A stretch of 13,160 bases of DNA, taken from contig SLQC01000405.1 in NCBI GenBank assembly GCA_007131625.1, positions 1-13,160 of the forward strand. Direction: 5' to 3'. The position numbers and the translations under genes are program-made. Within the stretch, counting starts at the first letter, position 1. The number at the start of each line of letters is the position of its first letter. The notes beneath the pieces were generated by a model. It saw nothing but the letters and a program-made list of their open reading frames with translations. It was not told where the DNA came from and searched no databases. Source of the stretch: Balneolales bacterium (GTDB lineage Bacteria; Bacteroidota; Rhodothermia; Balneolales; Natronogracilivirgulaceae). Positions 7,258 to 13,160 of this stretch are shown here, in pieces.

Positions 7258-8517
7258 ATGAATATCTACACAGTTATCATACTGGCGGCACTGCTTTTCA
7301 ATTATCTGTTGAATCTGATATCGGATTTACTGCAGGTCAGAGCTTTGCACAAACCGCTGCCGAACGAGTTCAGGGATGTCTATGATGATGAAAAATACCG
7401 GAAAGCCCGGGACTATGCACGCGTCCGGATCCGGTTCGGACTGCTTTCCGCCACGTTTAGCCTGACTATTCTGCTGATATTCTGGTTTGCCGGCGGGTTC
7501 AACTGGGTCGACCAGTTTGTTCGCGAACCGGGGTATGGTACCGTCTTGACCGGATTGCTGTTTATTGGCCTGATCTTCCTGGCGCAGAACTTCCTGTCCA
7601 TCCCCTTCTCCATCTACTCCACGTTTGTGATTGAGGAGCGGTTCGGATTTAACAAAACCACTCCGGGCACTTTCGTGGTCGACCGGATCAAGGGATTGTT
7701 GCTTTCAGTGGTTCTGGGTGGACCTTTACTGGCAGGAATGATCGCCATTTTTGAATTTCTGGGAGCAGAAGCATGGATCTATGCATGGGCCGTGGTGATC
7801 CTGTTCACGCTTTTTATACAGTTCATCGCCCCAACCTGGATCATGCCGCTCTTTAACAAATTCACACCGCTGGAAGACGGCGAACTAAATCAGGCTATTC
7901 TAAACTATACCGACCGCGTCGCATTCCCCCTGCAGGGAATTTACAAAATCGACGGATCCCGCAGATCCGGTAAATCCAACGCTTTTTTCACCGGTTTCGG
8001 CAAGAACAAAAGGATTGCGTTGTTTGATACACTGATCGACAATCACACCGTCCCGGAACTGGTCGCAGTATTGGCTCATGAAGTGGGGCACTTCAAAAAG
8101 AAGCACATCCCCAAAAACATGATCATCAGTTTCCTTCATACCGGAGTGATGCTTTTCCTGCTTTCACTGTTTATCCGGGTACCGGGACTTCACGAAGCGT
8201 TTATGATGGAGGAGATCTCTGTTTATGCCGGACTGCTCTTTTTCGGGTTGCTCTATTCGCCGATAGAAATGGTGCTATCCGTCATCATGCAGCATTTTTC
8301 GCGTAAATATGAGTTTGAAGCGGATCACTTTGCAGCAGAGACAACCGGAGATCCTGAAAGCATGGTGTCAGCCCTCAAAAAACTTTCTGCCGACAATCTG
8401 TCCACCCTGACACCACATCCGTTCCACGTTTTTCTGCACTACTCTCACCCACCGGTGCTGCAGCGTGTCAAAGCTATTCGCGGCTATCGAACATCTGCCG
8501 GTGAACCCGGTACATGA
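7258..8517 (+). CDS. M48-family Ste24-like membrane zinc metalloprotease
   Basis: A 419-residue integral membrane protease resembling Ste24/ZMPSTE24 (CAAX prenyl protease 1, subfamily M48A). The N-terminal M48_N region (about 1-200) has several transmembrane helices, including about 3-22, 58-79, 97-117, 145-168 and 174-197, with the conserved FVIEERFGFNKTTPGTF at 123-139. The zinc site is HEVGH (H274, E275, H278), with E352 in KYEFEADHFA as third ligand and D356 beside it. Two more hydrophobic segments follow the HExxH (about 288-306 and 321-343), and the C-terminus carries HPPVLQRVKAI, a family hallmark (HPP..RI). The length matches the family. Bacteria do not usually prenylate CAAX proteins, so membrane-protein quality control is the likely role. 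The gene follows the helicase by 74 bp on the same strand; its downstream flank is decayed sequence. Confidence 0.95.
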   Translation: MNIYTVIILAALLFNYLLNLISDLLQVRALHKPLPNEFRDVYDDEKYRKARDYARVRIRFGLLSATFSLTILLIFWFAGGFNWVDQFVREPGYGTVLTGLLFIGLIFLAQNFLSIPFSIYSTFVIEERFGFNKTTPGTFVVDRIKGLLLSVVLGGPLLAGMIAIFEFLGAEAWIYAWAVVILFTLFIQFIAPTWIMPLFNKFTPLEDGELNQAILNYTDRVAFPLQGIYKIDGSRRSGKSNAFFTGFGKNKRIALFDTLIDNHTVPELVAVLAHEVGHFKKKHIPKNMIISFLHTGVMLFLLSLFIRVPGLHEAFMMEEISVYAGLLFFGLLYSPIEMVLSVIMQHFSRKYEFEADHFAAETTGDPESMVSALKKLSADNLSTLTPHPFHVFLHYSHPPVLQRVKAIRGYRTSAGEPGT

Positions 8518-8544
8518 TCCTCGTAACAAAAGCACGCGGGTATG

Positions 8545-8603
8545 GAGCATTCTGATGTTTCGCATGAGCATGCTGACTTTTGTTTCGCATGAGCATTCGG
8601 ATG
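8545..8603. repeat. Short imperfect tandem repeat in decayed intergenic sequence
   Basis: The segment has three starts of a GAGCAT-containing unit (8545, 8566, 8591). The 16-mer TGTTTCGCATGAGCAT occurs exactly at 8556-8571 and again at 8581-8596, a 25-bp offset. The first and third units also share GAGCATTC-GATG. It lies between the M48 stop and the histidine-kinase remnant. It may mark the junction of a past rearrangement or simple slippage; no gene product is supported. Confidence 0.65.
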
Positions 8604-8832
8604 CAGGTTTAAATCCGTCTTCAGACATCGGAAGGTAGATACCATACGGATTGCCGTCGAAGATAACGGCGTTGGACTTCCGGTTGGATACAATGTTGAT
8701 TCCAACGGATCACTCGGAATGTTGCTGATCGCATCCCTGTCCGAGCAACTCGGCGGAAAACTAACCGTCTCAACGGAAGAAAAAGGAGCCCGATTTGAAA
8801 TCCGGATCAACCAAAAAGCAGATAAACGATAA
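8593..8832 (+). pseudogene. C-terminal remnant of a HisKA_2-type sensor histidine kinase (ATPase domain end)
   Basis: From an in-frame stop at 8590-8592 to the TAA at 8830-8832 the rightward frame encodes about 79 residues with no ATG near its start. The part from 8638 reads DTIRIAVEDNGVGLP, then a short loop, then GSLGMLLIASLSEQLGGKL and a closing strand with GARFEIRI. This is the end of a GHKL ATPase domain: VEDNGVGLP is the G1 box and GSLGMLLI the G2 box, with the EQLGG spacing seen in HisKA_2 kinases. The phospho-accepting His domain, the N box and all sensor domains are missing, and upstream sequence in other frames does not restore them. Its last 26 bases overlap the 3' end of the leftward spmB gene. 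It is most likely a truncated gene left by a deletion or rearrangement. A functional orphan is unlikely without a start codon. Confidence 0.78.
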
Positions 8833-9328
8833 CGACCGATGCAATGATGCCAGCGAGATCAGCAATGAGTCCGGTCTGGACAGCATACTTGACACGTCGG
8901 ATTCCTACCGCTCCGAAATAAACTGCCAACACATAAAAAGTCGTTTCTGTGGAGCCGAACATGGTCGCCGCCATTTTAACAAAGAGGGAATCTTCACCGT
9001 ATGCCGCAACCATATCAGCCAGTATGCCGACGGACCCGCTCCCGGTTAATGGACGGAAAATAGCCATCGGCAGAACTTCCACAGGAAACCCCACCAGTCC
9101 GAGCACCGGTCCGAGTGCCGCCATAAAGAAGTCCATTGCCCCACTTTCGCGGAACATTCCGATGGCGAAAAGAATGGCCACAAGATATGGAATAATACGC
9201 ACACCGATTTGAAAACCTTCTTTGGCACCGTCGACAAACACTTCGTAGACCTGTACTTTCCGAATTAGTCCATACAAGGGAATCATCACAATTATGAGGG
9301 GCAGGACGAAAGCAGCAATGGTTTGCAT
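8807..9328 (-). CDS. spmB: Spore maturation protein B family membrane protein (nucleoside-recognition/Gate domain)
   Basis: A 173-residue polytopic membrane protein of the SpmB family. Hydrophobic stretches lie at about 3-22, 43-58, 66-86, 116-142 and 152-172. The family blocks are clear: GAKEGFQIGVRIIPYLVAI (34-52), FRPLTGSGSVG (91-101), and GSTETTFYVLAVYFGAVGIR (125-144). In Bacillus, SpmA and SpmB are needed for spore core dehydration, but homologues are widespread in bacteria that do not sporulate and are related to nucleoside-transporter gate domains; their function there is unknown. The ATG at 9326-9328 follows the spmA stop by 3 bp, so translation is probably coupled. The 3' end runs 26 bases into the histidine-kinase remnant on the opposite strand. 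The length is normal. Confidence 0.93.
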   Translation of the reverse strand: MQTIAAFVLPLIIVMIPLYGLIRKVQVYEVFVDGAKEGFQIGVRIIPYLVAILFAIGMFRESGAMDFFMAALGPVLGLVGFPVEVLPMAIFRPLTGSGSVGILADMVAAYGEDSLFVKMAATMFGSTETTFYVLAVYFGAVGIRRVKYAVQTGLIADLAGIIASVVIVYLLFG

Positions 9329-9331
9329 TGA

Positions 9332-10273
9332 TCAGACCTCGATTTTTTGTTCGTCGGGGATATTGTCGGAATGGGGATCTTCAGGGTGATACTGCTCGTA
9401 AATTTTGGCTGCTGTTATTCCCACAATCAAAGAGATCAGAGTTGCCAGCGCCATAGCTATGACCAGTTCGTTCACTCCGGTGCCGATCAAAGCGACCAGT
9501 GTGGCCGGAGGAAGCAGCTGAACGCTTGCCGTGTTCACTGTCAGCAGCATACACTGGGCGTTGCTTGCTTTGTCCCTGTTCGGATTCAGCTTTTGCAGTT
9601 CCTCCATCGCTTTGATACCCAATGGCGTAGCGGCATTACCAAGTCCGAGCATGTTGGCGGCCATGTTTAGGCTTATGATACCATGAGCCGGATGGTTTTT
9701 CGGGACATTAGGGAACAGAAATCGCAGAAATGGTTGTACAAATCTGACAATGATGTAGACCAATCCACTCTTTTCCGCTACTTTCATAAGCCCCAGCCAA
9801 AGTGCCATGACTCCGATAAGTCCGATCGCCAGAGTGACTGCAAATTCGGCCATATCGAACGCAGCTGTTGTGATGGCCCGCAATTTTACATAGCGGACTT
9901 TCGGCAGCAAAACACCGCCTGTGGCCTCTATCCGGTCGAATGAGACCACTTCGGCGAGGATCTCCGTCGAGGTCGATGTCTCCTGGAACTCAGCGATACT
10001 CAGCCAGTGATCCGGCATGTCATCATCAACCGAAATGACCATTTCATAGGAATCATCCACCGGACGCCAGGCTGCATCGAAACGACCGTCGTGACCGGCA
10101 ATGCGGAATTGCACATTTTGTCGACGGTCCGGATCCCCGTTATCAGGAAAATAGATACTGATATCGTGAATTTCACCATTCCGGTAAGTATTCTGTGCGA
10201 TATCCCGCACATCGTGACCAATCGCAAATATCAGACTGATGATGATCAGTCCAGCCCATATATAATTCAGCAT
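9332..10273 (-). CDS. spmA: Spore maturation protein A family membrane protein with about 100-residue insertion
   Basis: A 313-residue protein from the ATG at 10271-10273. It starts MLNYIWAGLIIISLIFAIG, the expected SpmA first helix, then TYRNG. The family then normally goes straight to the second helix; here roughly residues 33-138 are inserted, a polar, strand-rich stretch with many Asp. The conserved part resumes at AAFDMAEFAVTLAIGLIGV, with GLMKVAEKSGL (161-171), LNMAANMLGLGNAATPLG (202-219), MLLTVNTASVQLLP (242-255) and a last helix near 264-288. A longer frame reaches a GTG at 10342, adding 23 residues, but these are not hydrophobic or SpmA-like, and standard SpmA proteins begin at MLNYIW. 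It is coupled to spmB downstream. The cellular role outside spore formers is unknown; membrane transport or envelope function is only inferred. Confidence 0.9.
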   Translation of the reverse strand: MLNYIWAGLIIISLIFAIGHDVRDIAQNTYRNGEIHDISIYFPDNGDPDRRQNVQFRIAGHDGRFDAAWRPVDDSYEMVISVDDDMPDHWLSIAEFQETSTSTEILAEVVSFDRIEATGGVLLPKVRYVKLRAITTAAFDMAEFAVTLAIGLIGVMALWLGLMKVAEKSGLVYIIVRFVQPFLRFLFPNVPKNHPAHGIISLNMAANMLGLGNAATPLGIKAMEELQKLNPNRDKASNAQCMLLTVNTASVQLLPPATLVALIGTGVNELVIAMALATLISLIVGITAAKIYEQYHPEDPHSDNIPDEQKIEV

Positions 10274-10469
10274 AGGTAAAGGAGTTTTCTTGCTTTGTTT
10301 GAATGCTACAAATACATAACCTGTTACTAGTACAGACGTCACTGATTATGCAATATGGGCAAAAAAAAAATACATACGAAACATCCATGGCGAAATCTTT
10401 CGACAAACAATGGCATGGCTACATAATGGATCTACGATGTGATCGATTACATCCAAAAACAACACCAGG
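10274..10469. promoter_or_regulatory. Divergent intergenic region with A10 tract, presumed promoters
   Basis: These 196 bp lie between the leftward spmA and the rightward PLP-enzyme gene, so promoters for both are expected. The sequence holds a run of ten A at 10361-10370 and an 8-bp palindrome TACTAGTA at 10325-10332. No -35/-10 pair is convincing. The in-frame ATG at 10437 is followed at once by a stop (TGA at 10440-10442), which rules it out as an upstream start for the enzyme. No small gene is supported here. Confidence 0.35.
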
Positions 10470-11711
10470 ATGAAACTGTCGGGACAAAAAAGGGGTACTT
10501 CAGCGGACGGGCACGATGATACCAGAAAAGGATGGCGGCCAGAGACGTGTGCGTTGCATGACAGCTGGCATCCAAAATCCCCCGGCGAACCGATTGTTCC
10601 CTCATGGACACCCTCGACCATATACCACCACCCACCGTCGGGCTTGTCTGGTGATACCTGGAGCTATACCCGGCTTGACAATCCCAACCGGACTCAGCTT
10701 GAACAGACCCTCGCATCTTTGGAAGGTGGCGGTGTTGCGGTCGCGTTTGCCTCCGGGATGGCGGCGGTTCAGGCGATTTTGCATCTGCTTAAGCCGGGTG
10801 ATCACGTGCTGTTGCCGGACGACTTGTACCACGGAGTCCGTAATCTGATCCGTGATCACTATGACAGGTGGCAGCTTGCATACGATTTTGTTGATATGTC
10901 CGATCCGGAGGCCGTGGAAAAAGCCTCCAGTGAAAATACACGCATATTGTGGCTGGAAACGCCCTCCAATCCGATGCTGAAAATCAGTGACATTGCCGGT
11001 CTCTGCCGGCTTGCCCGCAGCAAGGGGTGGATTTCAGTCGTCGACAACACCTGGACCACCCCGGTTGTGCAGCGTCCACTTGCACTCGGAGCGGATATAG
11101 TGCTCTACTCGACCACCAAATACATCGGTGGCCATAGCGATGTGCTTGGCGGCGCCGTGGTGATGCGAAAGTCCGGTGATGAATCCGATCACTTTGGTGT
11201 ACTGGCGGAAAAGCTCAGAGCGCTTCAGATTCAGGCCGGTTCCGTACCGTCACCGTTTGACTGCTGGTTGATGATCCGCAGCCTCAAAACCCTTTATGCT
11301 CGCATACGCCTGCAGTCAACCAACGCACTGCTGATCGCCGACAGGCTGCAGCGGCATCACAACGTGGAGAAAGTTTATTACCCGGGTCTGGAAAATCATG
11401 AAGGACATACGATGGCATCCCGACAGATGGATCTTCCCGGGGCTATGATCTCTTTTCAGATCAAAGGGGATGCCGCCGATACCTTACGGATCATATTCGC
11501 TTCCCGGTTGATTATTCCGGCAACCAGTCTTGGTGGTGTGGAATCGACCTGGGAACACCGCAAAACAAGTGAATATACCGGCAGTTCGACCCCGGACAAC
11601 CTTATTCGACTCTCGGTAGGAATGGAACATCCTGAAGACATCTGGGGCGACATCGAACAGAGTCTCACGGTTTTATTTCAGAAAGGTGCAAATGTGAACG
11701 ATTTTCAATAA
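10470..11711 (+). CDS. Cys/Met-metabolism PLP-dependent enzyme (cystathionine gamma-synthase/lyase-like)
   Basis: A 413-residue cytoplasmic enzyme of the trans-sulfuration family (MetB, MetC, MetZ, cystathionine gamma-lyase), which rearranges or cleaves thioether amino acids. The PLP lysine is K217 in LYSTTKYIGGHSDV. D192 in VVDNTWTTP pairs with the pyridine nitrogen. SGMAA (95-99) contacts the phosphate and PDDLYHG supplies Y120. WSYTRLDNPNRTQLE (64-78) matches the phosphate-binding Y.R..NP motif of the neighbouring subunit, and R380 in LIRLSVG should bind the substrate carboxylate. SLGGVES (353-359) is the family signature, though it continues as TWEHRKTSE where most members read LIEHP. The first 20 residues are a polar extension. 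The start at 10470 is the only one possible, since the upstream in-frame ATG is followed by a stop. The family is certain; synthase versus lyase is not decidable from sequence reading. Confidence 0.93.
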   Translation: MKLSGQKRGTSADGHDDTRKGWRPETCALHDSWHPKSPGEPIVPSWTPSTIYHHPPSGLSGDTWSYTRLDNPNRTQLEQTLASLEGGGVAVAFASGMAAVQAILHLLKPGDHVLLPDDLYHGVRNLIRDHYDRWQLAYDFVDMSDPEAVEKASSENTRILWLETPSNPMLKISDIAGLCRLARSKGWISVVDNTWTTPVVQRPLALGADIVLYSTTKYIGGHSDVLGGAVVMRKSGDESDHFGVLAEKLRALQIQAGSVPSPFDCWLMIRSLKTLYARIRLQSTNALLIADRLQRHHNVEKVYYPGLENHEGHTMASRQMDLPGAMISFQIKGDAADTLRIIFASRLIIPATSLGGVESTWEHRKTSEYTGSSTPDNLIRLSVGMEHPEDIWGDIEQSLTVLFQKGANVNDFQ

Positions 11712-11794
11712 TTTGTAAAAATTAAACAACCCGGTTCCGCTACCGCTGAATTCACGGATACCAAACACTCATAAACCACCGCAATTTTACCAAG

Positions 11795-13160
11795 ATGGCA
11801 CGTATCGAAGTAACCATGCCCAAAATGGGCGAGTCGATTATGGAAGGAACGGTTGTGGAATGGTCGAAGAAAATCGGCGATTCCATCGACCTGGACGAAA
11901 CACTTCTCGAAATTGCAACCGACAAAGTAGACTCGGAAGTCCCTGCTCCCGAAGCGGGAATACTGGTTGAAATTCTGGTGGAGGAAGGGGAAACAGTGGA
12001 TGTTGGTGAACCCATCGCAATAATTGAGACAGATAAAGACGCTGCCCGGGACGCTGCCGCGGGAACTTCATCCGCAAAGAAACAATCCGACGATTCCGAT
12101 ACAGCAATAGAGGGTTCGGATACGGCTGATGATGCATCGGGTGGTGGAAATGGCAAAGCTGAAGAAAGGGATGGAGTAGGGGATAGTGGTACGGCAACAA
12201 CAGCAAGCGACTCGGATCATTCCGGTTCCCGAAACGGACACGATCATCAGGATGACTCCGACAGCCAACAGTCCGGAACTTCGGATTCGGCCCCGGTTTT
12301 GAAAGGTGACACACCACCGCAGCGCAAGGGATCGGACGGACGTTTTTACTCCCCGCTGGTTCGGGCAATTGCCAAAGAGGAAGGGGTTTCCCAGGAGGAA
12401 TTGGAATCACTCGAAGGCAGTGGAAACGATGGCCGGCTTACCAAACAAGATGTGTTGAATTATGTGAAATCTGGTAAAAATGCCCTGAAAACAACCGACA
12501 CCCGCTCCAAAGAGGCATCCGCAAAAGACAGATCAGAAACTCAAACCGGTGAAATTTCGACATCATGGCCTAAGCAAAGTGTGGAGATCCTCAAGATGGA
12601 TCGCATGCGCAAGGTTATTTCCGAACACATGGTGCGGTCCAAGCAGACTTCCGCTCATGTGACGACATTCAGTGAGGCGGATGTCACACTGCTCGTCCGG
12701 TATCGTGAACAGAACAAGAAGAAATTCGAAAAAGAGCATGGATTCAAGCTTACCTTCACCCCGTTTTTCATCGAAGCCACAATCCAGGCACTTCGCCAGT
12801 TTCCATTGATAAACAGTTCGGTCGACGGTGACAAGATTCTCCTTAAAAGAGACATTAACTACGGTATTGCTGTGGCGCTCGGTGAATTAGGCAATGGAGG
12901 ACTCGTTGTGCCGGTTATCAAAAATGCCGGTGAAATGAACGTTCAGGGCCTGGCTCGCTACACTCATGAGCTTGCCTTCAAAGCCCGAAACAAAAAACTG
13001 TTGCCAGACGATCTCGCCGGCGGAACCTTTACACTCACCAATTATGGAAGTATGGGCAATCTGATGGGTACTCCGATCATCAATCAGCCCCAGGTTGCTA
13101 TCTTCGGAACCGGGATTATTCAAAAAAGGCCGGTAGTACTGGAGGTCGATGGGACCGACA
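11795..13160 (+). CDS. 2-oxo-acid dehydrogenase E2 (dihydrolipoamide acyltransferase), partial, cut by window end
   Basis: The frame runs 455 codons from ATG 11795 to the window edge without a stop. E2 is the core of pyruvate, 2-oxoglutarate or branched-chain keto-acid dehydrogenase complexes, passing acyl groups from lipoyl-lysine to CoA. Residues 1-78 are one lipoyl domain; K44 in IATDKVDSE is the lipoylation site. Residues 79-182 are a flexible linker, unusually rich in Asp, Ser and Gly instead of Ala/Pro. FYSPLVRAIAKEEGVS to about residue 222 is the E3/E1-binding domain. From about 263 (ILKMDRMRKVISEHM) the catalytic acyltransferase domain runs on past GTFTLTNYGSMG (408-419); the HxxxDG active-site motif should lie just beyond the window. 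No Shine-Dalgarno precedes the ATG. The lipoyl domain type occurs on both branched-chain and 2-oxoglutarate E2 in Bacteroidota-like groups, so the substrate is left open. Confidence 0.94.
   Translation, partial: MARIEVTMPKMGESIMEGTVVEWSKKIGDSIDLDETLLEIATDKVDSEVPAPEAGILVEILVEEGETVDVGEPIAIIETDKDAARDAAAGTSSAKKQSDDSDTAIEGSDTADDASGGGNGKAEERDGVGDSGTATTASDSDHSGSRNGHDHQDDSDSQQSGTSDSAPVLKGDTPPQRKGSDGRFYSPLVRAIAKEEGVSQEELESLEGSGNDGRLTKQDVLNYVKSGKNALKTTDTRSKEASAKDRSETQTGEISTSWPKQSVEILKMDRMRKVISEHMVRSKQTSAHVTTFSEADVTLLVRYREQNKKKFEKEHGFKLTFTPFFIEATIQALRQFPLINSSVDGDKILLKRDINYGIAVALGELGNGGLVVPVIKNAGEMNVQGLARYTHELAFKARNKKLLPDDLAGGTFTLTNYGSMGNLMGTPIINQPQVAIFGTGIIQKRPVVLEVDGTD

Noticed and set aside
8542..8592. 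Short peptide gene (16 codons from ATG 8542, in frame with the kinase remnant)
   Set aside because: It consists only of the tandem repeat translated, ends in a stop before the kinase part, and has no ribosome binding site.
8484..8810. Leftward open frame of about 108 codons between the M48 and spmB genes
   Set aside because: The opposite strand encodes a recognisable histidine-kinase remnant over most of it; the leftward protein resembles nothing and is a shadow frame.
10274..10342. Longer spmA start at GTG 10342
   Set aside because: The 23 extra residues are unlike SpmA, whose family begins at the MLNYIW helix encoded from the ATG at 10273.
1..13160. CRISPR array, tRNA/rRNA genes, insertion sequence or phage module
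   Set aside because: No regularly spaced direct repeats, no tRNA-like or rRNA-like segment, and no transposase, integrase or phage protein is recognisable in any frame.

Overview
The window reads as a chromosomal, mostly housekeeping stretch from a Gram-negative bacterium of the Bacteroidota/Rhodothermota/Balneolota kind. This placement is an inference. It rests on the near absence of Shine-Dalgarno sequences before clearly real starts, a SecG with a Gly/Met-rich loop and acidic tail, a lipoyl domain of the 'EVTMPKMGES' type, an RsmF-like methyltransferase with a C-terminal PUA-like domain, and moderate GC content. Acidic low-complexity segments, above all the Asp/Ser-rich linker of the E2 protein, would suit a salt-adapted member of this group, but that is only a hint. 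I see no tRNA, rRNA, CRISPR array, phage gene, transposase or intact insertion sequence.

Layout. Positions 1-2780 hold a leftward run: the first 17 codons of a RimO-type methylthiotransferase, an RsmF-like rRNA m5C methyltransferase and an MscS-type mechanosensitive channel. secG runs rightward from 2873 and converges with a leftward SRAP (YedK/HMCES-type) abasic-site protein at 3280-3960. A 350-bp AT-rich gap (3961-4310) follows, rich in inverted repeats. Then three rightward genes: a CPBP (Rce1-like) membrane protease, a RhlE-like DEAD-box helicase with a TTG start and a long basic tail, and an M48 Ste24-like membrane zinc protease. Downstream is a decayed segment (8518-8832) with a short tandem repeat and the C-terminal remnant of a HisKA_2-type sensor histidine kinase. 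The leftward pair spmA-spmB follows; SpmA carries an apparent insertion of about 100 residues. Finally two rightward genes: a Cys/Met-metabolism PLP enzyme and the first 455 codons of a 2-oxo-acid dehydrogenase E2 subunit, cut by the window end.

How the genes work together. Most are single-function housekeeping genes with no shared pathway: rRNA and ribosomal protein modification (rimO, rsmF-like), membrane homeostasis (MscS, the two CAAX-type proteases), protein export (secG), DNA repair (SRAP), RNA remodelling (helicase), trans-sulfuration and central carbon metabolism. The only tight functional pair is spmA-spmB, 3 bp apart. I did not find a convincing new defence or mobile system. The points most worth a second look are the SpmA insertion, the histidine-kinase remnant, and the mutually exclusive hairpins just before the CPBP gene.
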